This document shows, piece after piece, positions 21,969 to 31,695 of a stretch of DNA of 64,000 nucleotides; the first letter of the stretch is position 1, and each line of letters starts with the position of its first letter. This DNA comes from Rheum nobile. Its lineage: Eukaryota; Streptophyta; Magnoliopsida; Caryophyllales; Polygonaceae. A program made the translations under genes and the position numbers. The notes beneath the pieces were generated by a model. It was not told the DNA's origin and did not search any database. It saw nothing but the letters and a program-made list of their open reading frames with translations. The stretch covers positions 744,001 through 808,000 of the forward strand of contig WOAB01000895.1 of NCBI GenBank assembly GCA_027886185.1, written 5' to 3'.

Positions 21969-22410
21969 GTTACTTGTTTTTTTTGTGGTAATGGCTTGTG
22001 TAATTAAAGTCTATTTCACTTAGCCTGTTGTAAGCTCTCGGTTGTTAAGAGTCTTATAAGCTATCTATGTCTAGAACTATTTAAGCTGTAGGATTTTATG
22101 GGAAAGTGTAAGCTTACCAAAACCGGGTTTTCGAAATTGTGGCGATTTTATGGGAAAGGTAGATAAGTGACAGGTTTTACATTCAAAGGTGGCGAGATAG
22201 TATTACATTAACTAAGAAGCATAAAGCATCCCATGGTTCATCACTGGAATAAGTAACAGACACAAAAGTAAAGTAATATGACTTATAAGAGATCATTTAA
22301 GATTTTGAGATCTCTTATTGGTCATATTAAGCTTACCAAAACCATACCAAAAAAAATAGCATTGTTCATAACTGGAATATAAAAGATAGCACACTATGAA
22401 AGATAGCACA

Positions 22411-25206
22411 CTATGGTCTTACCCTTGATCCTCCTCTTGCAGCCCGATAGCACCTCTGGTAAGTATGACCAGTCAGCCCACATCTTGCACATCTATTGGA
22501 CACACGTTTGTAGGGTCTCTCCCACCTAGCCTTGTATCTATTCTGCCTTGGTCTACCAGCGCCCCTTTTCCATGGTGGTGGCAAACATGCGATTTGCGAT
22601 ACGGACAATGGAACATCCCATTGCTTGCGTGGGGGGACCAGATGGATGGTTTCCTTGTAAATTTCTTTCAAACTGTTGTTGCTATAGAAGTGAGTAACCA
22701 GAGTAGTAACATCAACACCCCTATCCTTTGCTACTGCCATAGCATGTGTGCATGGAATTCGATCTTTCTGAAAGACATTGCATTGGCAAGTTAGTCGGCG
22801 AATATTCACTTCGTACTTATTCCTTCCATCTGTCACCTCTGCTTTAATATCACTTAGCCTATGGACACTCATTGTCACAGAAGCCGTATACCTTTGATCC
22901 ATGGTTTTGGTCACAGACCTGGTACTTACCTCAGCCTACGTAGCAGCTGACTCCCTCCTTTCACAGAACCAGGTGGCAAAGGTATGCAAGATAACATCAA
23001 ACAATGGTACAATAGGCCACATACGCTCCTCTTTAAACACACTGTTCAGACATTCTGCATTGTTTGTAGTCATGATGTTGAACCTGTCAGTTGAGAAATA
23101 TGCCCTTGACCACTGATTAAGGGGCACTTTCAGAGCATCTTTTACCACAGCCGGAGCCCTGTTTCTTAGGATCTCAAGCTCGGTCCTATATTCTTCTACC
23201 GTGTACGCCTTTGCAACCTTGAACCACTGGTCTTGCAAGCCTCCCCAACGGCACTTCAGCTTGAAGTTTTGTAGCATATGATAAATGTAATATCCATGGC
23301 TAGCAAGAGTGTATTGTGTTTTCAGAGCAGCTTTTATACTCAAATGACGATCAGAGACAAAAACCACATCCATGCTATCGGGTACAACAGCTTTCTTCAA
23401 CTCCTTAAAGAAGAAGGACCAAGAATCCTTATTCTCACTGTCTACTACAGCAAAGGCCAGGGGGTAGATTTGTCTGTTTCCATCTTGGGCAGTAGCTAGA
23501 AGAAGTTGTCCGTTGAATCTCCCTCCTAAGTGTGCTCCATCAACACAAATCACCTGATTTTCATTAAAACCGGTCACCCAATTGCAGTTTACCCTCCAGG
23601 TAATATTATATAATCAAGACAAACAATAAAGTTGGAGAAACATAAAGTTACCTTTCTCAAACGGGGAACAGCCCTGATGGAAGCATCCAAGGCCCAGAAG
23701 CAGTACTTAAAACGGTTTTCAGAATCTGTTATTATAGCTGTATGCGTGCCAGGATTGACCTCTTTCAACATATGTAGCCATGAGTGAAGTTGACTGTAAC
23801 CTTCCTCGGCAGTCCCTCGAATAATGTCCTCTGCTAGCACTCTTGCTCTATTGGCTTTGTGATAACTGGCATCAACTCCCAGGCCTTTCATGACAGCTTG
23901 TATCTCTCTTGCCCTTGGTGCATCCTTGTGACCTCTAAACCTGTTACACCAACACCAATAGATAGTCTTTAGACATTTTGCATAAAACTGTCTGAATTGA
24001 AATTAAAATCTTCAACAAAAACAATATATACCTATCAAGAATACTCTGTGAAATTACGGAGGCAGTGGCATGCATGTTGTGATCGTGCCTGAACAGCATC
24101 CCACATGTATGGTTTGTAGCAAACCTCCGGACAATAAACGCACTAGTACCTATCTTCACTGAAGCACGAAAACCAAATGAACATCCTCTGTTTTTGCACT
24201 CCACCACATAACAAGTCTTATCAGACCTCTTCACAAGCATTTCTACATAATTGTCCATAGCATATGCGGCTAACGAATGCTGAAGCTCCTTCTTGGTTTG
24301 AAACATATCTCCACACTTGATTGTCTTGGACTTCGACTTGTCCTCCACTTCTTCTACATCCACCAAATTTTGAAAGTCAGTAGGGACTTCAGAACGGTAA
24401 TATCTCTCTTTGGCTTCATCAATAGCATCCAGATATTCAGGCTTCCCAATATCAACCTCCTCAACGTTGTCAACATTTTCAATGTATTCCTCTTCTTCCT
24501 CGGAAAGGTTGACAAGGTCACAACCTTTATGCTTGGTTGCAGAAATAACAACATCCTCCTCTTCATCGTCACTGCTTAGTGACACAACCTCAACTGTCTT
24601 GGCTTTCTTACAAAACCACTTTGTAACAGTGTCAACATTCTGTTTCTCTCCACCCTTCACAGACATCCGGACATGCATCCCCTCCACTCCTATTTCATCT
24701 TCTAAAAGATCAGCATCTAATATGTCGCTCAACATCTGGTCCGACTTTCTTTTTTGGCTTAGTATAGGAGTAAAAGATGCACCATCATTTCCAGGCTGGG
24801 ATACAGGTTGAGGTGCACTTAATGGAACATCGATCATCTCTTCTTCTTCTTTTGGAACTAATTTAGGTTTTTCTTTTGAAACTCCAGATTTTGGTTGCAC
24901 AATGGAATGCAAAGCAATTGGCCAAACTCTGTCTTTACAATTTGTCATGTTCAAAAAGATGTATGCTTCTACATCATCCTTATCGCAAATATCAAAGGGA
25001 GGAAAGTGCGGATTTTGTAAAGACATGTAACTCATCTTCAAGTCGAACCTGGTAAGATCAATTTCCAGTTTTTCTGCAATCTTGATCTTCACTGATTCAT
25101 AATCGATTTTCTCACTAACCATCATCCCCTTCGCCTTTTTTGTTCCTTCATAAATCCAAATCTCATTCTCGCACCTCCACTTTCCTCCACTGATTAGAGA
25201 AACCAT
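22411..25206 (-). CDS. MURA-type (MuDR) transposase, full-length copy with one in-frame stop
   Basis: Exon 1 is 24032-25206, exon 2 is 23652-23940, exon 3 is 22411-23553; all junctions are GT/AG and in phase. Residues 1-110 look like the ubiquitin-fold N-terminus common in MULE transposases, followed by an acidic linker. The MuDR DNA-binding domain lies at about residues 290-390 (GDMFQTKKELQHSLAAYA; CSFGFRASVK; NHTC). Exons 2-3 hold the MULE DDE domain: Asp in CVDGAHLGG, Asp in VFVSDRH, Glu near NNAECLNSVFKEE. A SWIM finger (CQCN...CTHA) and a CCHC knuckle (CARCGLTGHTYQRC) close the protein. A TAG at 22936-22938 interrupts exon 3 between the DDE domain and the SWIM finger, and the frame is otherwise continuous. 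Either the element needs readthrough or another copy's transposase. It would cut and paste the MULE through its terminal repeats. Confidence 0.85.
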
Positions 25207-25729
25207 ATACGTTGGAGTTGATCTTCCTGAAGAAGCAAAAAATAAGAAAAGTTAATTAAAGAAACAAACAAAAATAAACACAAATAAAACAGAGCACGTG
25301 TGAATCTAATATGAAAACTTACCCATAGAAAATGAGAATATTAACAGTGGCAATAAAGGAAGCTTGGTTTAACAGTGACAATAACTCGGATGGCAAGTAT
25401 GAAGCAGAGGACATAAATAAAGGAAGCTTGGTTTAACAGTGGCAATAACCTGGTAAGATGAAGAAGCCTAACGTAATTTTTGGTGGGAAAGAGACGATTA
25501 ACTAAGCTAGCTTAGTTTTGACGGGAAATATGCAGTGATTTGACAGCTACACATCAGCGTTTTTTGTGGCTGAAATTCACTTGGTTTAACATTAAGCTTA
25601 AGCTTAATCTCCATCCGGCTTAATCACAGCTTCTCTCCATATATAATTTTAAATTCTGACACACAGTACAATCAAGCATGTTGCCATCTTTTCAACTTTT
25701 CAACTTCTTTTCTTTTTCTTTTAAATTTT
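25207..25729 (-). promoter_or_regulatory. Upstream region of the transposase gene with a short tandem repeat
   Basis: Two copies of a 33-base unit (aataaaggaagcttggttta, then acagtg[a/g]caataac) lie at 25352-25385 and 25417-25449, about 150-240 bases upstream of the transposase start. Further out is ttaagcttaagcttaatc (25590-25608). No gene is seen. The repeats may be transposase-gene control sites, which is inference. Confidence 0.4.
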
Positions 25730-25887
25730 GATTTACAAATTCTGATAATGCATTTTCTACCCAAAATATAAAAGCAAAATAAAATCAAATAAAGTCACTT
25801 TATGTTATTACAGTTATATCCAAAAATATAAGTACAACTTTGCAAATTTCATTCACAATGTGGTATACCCTTGCAAAATAGCCTTGG

Positions 25888-25927
<40 letters not shown>

Positions 25928-26420
25928 TTATAGTTATATCTAATTTAGTTATATCATATAGTTATATAACTATAAGATATATGATATAACTATAGTTATT
26001 TCATATGGTTATATACTATGGTTATATCATATAGTTATATACTATGATTATATAGTATAGTTATATCTAATTTGGTTATATCCTTATAGTTATATCCAAT
26101 TTGGTTATATCATATAGTTGTACTGTTAATGTTAACCTAATTTTTATTTTTATTTTTGTGTGCGTTAAGCCTTAACGCACCATTTTTTTTTAAAACCGCG
26201 TTACAGGCCCAATTATTAACTTGTACGATAAGGCTTAACGCACAGTTACAGTGTCATACGTTAAGGTTTAACGTACCAATTCTGGATATTTTTCACTTTT
26301 ATTTCAGTTTTGTCCCTTCTGCGTTAAGCCATAACACATCAACCTGTACGTTTACCTTTAACGCACAAAATAGTATGCGTTTAGAAAATGAAACGTGTGT
26401 ATATAGGGACGGTCTTTTTC
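25730..26420 (-). repeat. Right terminal inverted repeat of the MULE
   Basis: Contains a (TA)n tract at about 25889-25923, a short stretch of the same AT-rich units as the left array (25925-26120), then tgcgttaagccttaacgca at 26160-26178, and ends with acgtgtgtatatagggacggtctttttc at 26393-26420. It is the complement of the left end but without the 3-kb expansion. Several further acgcac/gcgttaa phrases lie at 26228-26365. Confidence 0.75.
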
Positions 26421-26530
26421 TAAGGTTGGTTATATATATTGTTACGGTTTCTTTTTTATAATTCCTGAAGTTAAAGTTATTTTTTTTGTGAAAGAAGAAG
26501 TTATAGTTATTATAGAAAGTAAAAGAGTAA

Positions 26531-27909
26531 AAGTAGATCGAAATCAATACCACAGCCAACCTCTCTCTAAAAACACTCCCACCTGGTCATCTCTTCGCCC
26601 GGGATTGTCGGGAATCATCCAACTCAACCGTCTTAATGTGATTTCACCCATGAAATGGAACCAACAAATCTCTTCCAACATGTTGTTGACAGAAACCCCT
26701 AATCCCCAAATTGGGTACTACAATCCCTTATTCTCCTGCCAACCGACCATGTCTCCAACACCAAGACCACCAATCGACCCCTCTCGTGGCTACCCCACTC
26801 GGAGTTGTCGCATTCTCTAAACACGAAGAACTCCTCTCAGACCACCTTGGTTGTGGTCTCCAACTCTACACCACCACCACCTTAATTAGGTTTTTCAAAC
26901 CTATGGACCCTTTTTACACCTCCGATCCAGATCTGTTCTATCTGGCTTGTTGTACAAGGTGGAAAAATTATAAAATATTTTTGTCACAAAATTGGCTTTC
27001 AGAAGCCAAATATTATTTACACTAGTGGACTTCTTCTTCGGCTCTATGGCCCAATCAATATTTGGTCCATCCGATTAAACATCCCAAACTTTGTTTATTC
27101 GGCCGTATAGCCCAATTAACTTCTAAACATCAACGAGATTAACACTCAATAATTTTAGGTTATCTTGATCAAATTTAATCAATATTTACATATATATTTT
27201 CTTATATGTATGTCTTAATATTGATTGAGTAGCATTACCAACTTGGGCCGTTTAGCCCACAAGTTACTATAATCAAAACCTCAACTTGCATCAAATTTCA
27301 CGTATCAGTAGCAATTGGGCCGTTATGCCCAAGTTGCTTAACTTGTGCAATACCAAATGCCCTACAATAAATCAATAACTGTTTACTATTATGTGTGAAT
27401 TTTTGTAAAATTCAAACCTATCGTAAAATTCATTCCTACTCCTTTTCTCCTACTTTAGTCAACCAATCCTTTTCAACAAAATTTGTCATTTCAAATACTT
27501 TCATTTCTTCTTGAAACTGAGCTCATATTTCTTGGTTTGAGATGTTATTCCGGATGAGATTGCGATCATGGTTGTGTGGTTTGGATTGTCTGTTTGAGAT
27601 AAAGCACTTCCAGGAGTTATATACTTATATCACACTCCCAGACGAATGATTGTTATCTGATCCCCAGCGACACAACGCCTTTGTTGGTCTTAGTGCAACA
27701 CGTGTTCGTGTCATTCTCTTCCCATTCCCGATGTTCATTGCTTCTTGTTTAGCGTGTTAGTTTTCTTATGACTTGAATTTTGTTGTTTCTAGTTCTATGT
27801 CATGACGGTTTGTCCGTCTGCCGAATGTTTCTCGGCCTCTCGATCTAACAGGTGTGTTTGGTACATCGAATTCCTTTCCTTATAAAAAAAAAGTAGATCG
27901 AAATCAATA
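26531..27909 (+). mobile_element. Retroposon with A-tail and 19-bp target-site duplication, class uncertain
   Basis: The repeat aagtagatcgaaatcaata occurs at 26531-26549 and again at 27891-27909. The sequence between ends with an A-run (27883-27890) right before the second copy, as made by target-primed reverse transcription. The body has a gcc(c)aatt-rich central part and a T-rich 3' end with no intact reading frame; a 110-codon frame at the start (26488-26820) is not recognisable. A 5'-truncated LINE is likeliest, but a processed transcript copy is possible. Confidence 0.65.
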
Positions 27910-28664
27910 ATGATCCTTTTTTATTAAAAAACAAATTGGAACCCTGAAACCAACAAAGTTTTGAAAAAATAAATGATGATGCAGATATTATAAAGGATGT
28001 ATCAATTTATATTAAAAAATAAATTGAGAATTGAAATAAGATGAAGAGTTGGAACCCTGACTGCTTAGAAGAGGACAAACAAAAAATACATAGAATGAAC
28101 AATGTTAGACGACCAATAAATAAATGGAGAAAACTACCGGATAAAATAATTAAAATCAACACAGATGGATCCACCAAAACTAATGGTGAATCTAGCTTTG
28201 GCTACATTTTCATGAACAACACGGGTAAACCAATCTTCCTCTTTGAGTATAAATGTGGTATCTCAACCCCATTAAAAACAGAAACGCTTATAGTAAGAAA
28301 TGCCCTGGTAAACGCCTATGAATTAGGCATTACCGACATTCATCTTGAATGCGATAACCTTACCATTGTGAATGTTTTTAATCAAATCTGACACTGTCCA
28401 TGTGATATAGAAATGTTAATTTTTGATATCCTGTGTGTTTTACAACTGTTTTCTTCAGTGCAGATTCTTCATGTCTTCCGAGAAACAAACGTGGTGGCCG
28501 ACTTCATCGCAAAGATGGTCCAACGTAGTTCCTTGGAAGATATTCGAGCTAGTCTAGAATTTGTAATTCTCATCCGTAAGGATGCTATAGACTGAGAAAC
28601 CGTCTCTTCTGTGGTTTCCAGTCTAATTTTTACTTAATAAAAAAAAAGTAATGATCCTTTTTTA
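27908..28664 (+). mobile_element. 5'-truncated LINE with RNase H domain, 16-bp target-site duplication
   Basis: Flanked by taatgatcctttttta at 27908-27923 and 28649-28664, with an A-run before the second. Contains 28041-28391, an RNase H part of plant L1-type LINEs (KINTDGSTKTNGESSFGY, LKTETLIVRNALVNAYELG, HLECDN), a stop at 28389-28391 and the continuation to 28595 (LHVFRETNVVADFIAKM). Asp in NTDGS, Glu in KTETL and Asp in ECDN are the usual catalytic positions and are present. Only the extreme 3' end of the element was copied, so it is dead on arrival. Confidence 0.8.
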
Positions 28665-29687
28665 GTATGGGGTTTGGATATCAGTCAAATTTTTAATTTT
28701 ATTTGATATATTTTAATATCAAGATCAAAGTGATGTCTCTTGCTTGGTATAAGTGATATTGATATAATTGGTGATATAAAAGTGATATTAGAGCTTTTAT
28801 ATAATTAGTATATTAAAAATATTACTTAAAACTATACTTATACTCGATACTTTGATATCATTCACATTCATATCTTAATATTTATACTGATACTTATATC
28901 TGATATCTCATATCTTTGATCTTGATACCAAATGAGCTATTAGTGATATCAAGGTATGAGATATGACTGTATGAGTATAAATATGAGTGATGTTTTTGAT
29001 ATACATATCTCGTGGACCGAAACCGAACTAGCGGTTTAAGAGTTCAGAAGGTTCCGGTTGAACAAATCTTTGAACCGTCGTTAGAATTTTAATTAATATA
29101 TTATTAGATTGAATATTACGTTATTAAGTTAGACGTGTAAGTTTTACATTTTAAGTTAAAATACATTCATTAACTATTGATTTTTTTTGTTTTTTTTATA
29201 ATAAAAATAGGGTGAGCCTGGTTCAGAACTGGATCTCTTGATTTCGGATTTTTCCGATTCAGGTTTAGGTTCAACCGTTCAAGATCCCATTGAACCTTAA
29301 ACCGACGGTTCGTGAACCAAACCATTGGTTCATGAAATGTTTACATCACTAGATACCAAACAAGAAATATGAATCTATAATATGAAATCAAGATTATACT
29401 AAATACAAATATAAAGATAAGTAATATTTATACTTATACCTGATATCATGATCAAATCAATACCAAACTAGTAAAGGGTTTGTTAGGTAATGGAGTTTAT
29501 AAAGAGTTTTTTGTTTATAAATAATTGATAAGTATGGTTGTAGAAAAAATATATTTGGTAAAAAGGTGGTTTTTATGATGATGCGTAGTTTATTAGAAAA
29601 GTATGAGTAGTAAAAAAAAGTAAAATAATTTTATTATACGTTAATATAAAGTGTTTGTAAATAATGAACAAATTTAAACAAACAAAG
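28665..29687. other. AT-rich intergenic sequence without a gene
   Basis: Contains many gatatc/tgatatc phrases in both orientations (28690-29010 and 29340-29480), giving inverted pairs such as cttgataccaaatgag, and a less AT-rich island at 29020-29340 with accgaaccgaact, gaaccgtcg and cgacggttcgtgaaccaaacc. The island and its flanks look like a decayed small DNA transposon or MITE, but I cannot define its ends. Confidence 0.35.
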
Positions 29688-31695
29688 CCAAAGTCTTGAC
29701 AATCAAGGACATAGTGGATGAATACTGTAAGATATCTGGACAAAAGGTAAATTTTCATAAATCTGTCTTCCAAGTCACAAGGAAGGTTACCACTACAAAA
29801 AAGTTGGCAATCCAAGGAATACTTACAATAACAAACATGATATCCCTTGAAAGAAATCTAGGATGTCCCATCATTAATGGTAGGGTCAATTCTAATACCT
29901 TTGATGATCTTCCAATTAGTACACAACAACAACTAACCAAATGGAAAGCAAATTCCTTATCACAAGCATGACGAACTATTCTAATCAAAATGAATCTTGC
30001 ATCTAGACCTAACAACCTGATGCAAAGTTTCATGTTACCAACACATACCCATAATGAACTGGAAAGACTAAACATAATTTTTTTTTGGAATAAGGATCCC
30101 TCATACAAACCGCTTATAGGTTGGGAAAGATTTATAATCCAACTCAACGAGTAGGACTTGGATTGAGAAAAGCAAAGGATATGAATAAAGCACTACAATT
30201 TAAATTGTTATGGAAAATCTTGGCCGACCCAGACAATTTTTAGGTGAAAATTATAACCAAAAAATATCTAAAACACAACGTATCTTACATTATGAGAAAC
30301 AAGGAAACTGTTCTTGACAGTGGTCCAATATGATCGAAATTATGGACGATTTCAAAAAAGGAAGTTGGAAATGGCAGAACTATTAAATTATGGACGGATA
30401 GATGAGTTTCTACAACTCTTCTATGTGACATTATCAACATACAACCAACCCAGAATAAAGATGTTTTGGTGGCATAATTTATTCTACCAAATAATAATTG
30501 GAACAAGGAAAAGATAGAACAAATCTTACCAACTCATATAGCTAAACAAATAATATCCATTTCCATACCCTTATACAATATACATGATAAAATGTACTGG
30601 GAAGCCAATAAAAATGGATGATTTTCCACGAAATATGCCATGGATATGATTAACAAAAATAAAATATATTCAACATATGACTCTTCTTGAATTTGAAAAT
30701 TGGACACTTATCCTAAAGTTAAAAATTTCATTTGGAAAATTATGAAAAATGGGCTCCCAACCAAAGCCAGATTAGGTGAAAAAGGAGTAGCACTCCCTCA
30801 GGGATATATTCGGTATAATGCACTAAACGAAGACACGAATCACCTATTATTCCAGTGTAGGCATACACTACAAACAATAGAAAAAAATGAACAACCACAC
30901 ATATGGAATTATTAGAAACTTAAATACAGACAACAAAAAAACCCCTGAAATAATTGAGGAAATTCGATAGAAAATTGATAAAGCACAATTTGTAGAATTG
31001 GTAGTCGATCTCTTGGTGGGGAATATGGTTCTACAGAAACCAACAAAGCTTTGGAAGACCAACAAAGCTTTGGAAGACCAACAAATGATACTGACTTGAT
31101 AAAAGATGTACCTATGTACATTAAAAACCAAATCCATAACTGGAAACAAGCGAAGACCTAGAACCCAAACTGCCTGGAAGATATTAAACAAAAAAAAGAA
31201 TAATAACAACAAAAATAGACGCCATAAGAAGTGGAAAAAATCCCCGGATAATGTGATTAAAATTAACACAGATGGATCCACCCGGACTAATGATGACTCT
31301 AGCTATGGATACATATTCCGAAATAGCAAAGGTGAACCGATTCACATTTTTGGAGAAAAGTGTGGACTATCAACTCTGTTAAAAACAGAAACACTGACAG
31401 TCAGGAATGCTCTGGTTAAATCCTATGCATTAGGTCTAAACAACAGTCACCTAGAATGCGACAACCTTACTATTGTTAACATTCTGAACAAGATCTGACA
31501 TTGTCCTTGGGATATTGAAATTTTAAATTCTGATATTCTTTGTGTTTTACAACTGTTTTCTTCAATGCATATATTTCACGTCTTTCGCGAATCAAATGAT
31601 GTGACCGACTGCAAGGATGATATGGACTGAAAAATCATTTCGTTTGTAATTTCCAGTGTAATTTTTACCATATTAAAAAAAAAACCAAAGTCTTG
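29688..31695 (+). mobile_element. 5'-truncated LINE: end of RT, zf-RVT and RNase H, with target-site duplication
   Basis: Flanked by ccaaagtcttg (29688-29698 and 31685-31695) with an A-run before the right copy. Order seen: end of the LINE reverse transcriptase (EYCKISGQKVNFHKSVF at about 29715), the downstream linker (NLMQSFMLPTHTHNELERLNIIFFW), the zf-RVT cysteine region (WKIMKNGLPTKARL; LFQCRHTLQTIE at 30850), and an RNase H domain at 31240-31498 (NTDGSTRTNDDSSYGY, LKTETLTVRNAL, LECDN). Many frameshifts and stops break it. The 3' end resembles the LINE at 27924-28648 closely, so both belong to one family. Confidence 0.85.

Larger units (their letters stand above)
20411..24148 (+). repeat. 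Right copy of the 3.74-kb direct duplication
   Basis: Matches 8738-12484 from gtaagatatcttgc to gcactagta. It differs by about 25 small changes, including a 10-11 base deletion near 21655 relative to the left copy. Downstream of 24148 the sequence continues into the complete transposase first exon, showing which side is the original continuation. Confidence 0.93.
524..26420. mobile_element. Giant Mutator-like transposable element (MULE) with ULP1, GRF-finger and MURA genes, carrying a virus insert
   Basis: The ends are inverted copies. The left reads ggaaaatcc...tatatacacacg from 524; the complement of the right reads gaaaaagaccgtccctatatacacacg ending near 26420. Both continue inward with tgcgttaaggcttaacgca, an A/T run, acattaacagtacaactata and then the AT-rich repeat. 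Between them lie a Ulp1-protease gene, a GRF-finger gene and a MURA-type transposase, a combination in keeping with ULP1-carrying plant MULEs (the Kaonashi type is described in the literature). I could not see a convincing 9-bp target duplication, so the exact outer bases are uncertain by about 10 bp. The element is interrupted by a pararetrovirus at 12485-20410 with a 3.74-kb duplication. The type is strongly supported; autonomy is doubtful because the transposase carries a stop codon. Confidence 0.8.

Noticed and set aside
500..26440. A 9-bp target duplication for the MULE
   Set aside because: The nine bases outside the two ends (near atttttata and taaggttgg) do not match, so I do not claim one.
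26488..26820. 110-codon frame at the start of the first retroposon
   Set aside because: It begins outside the element, crosses the insertion site and has no recognisable domain.
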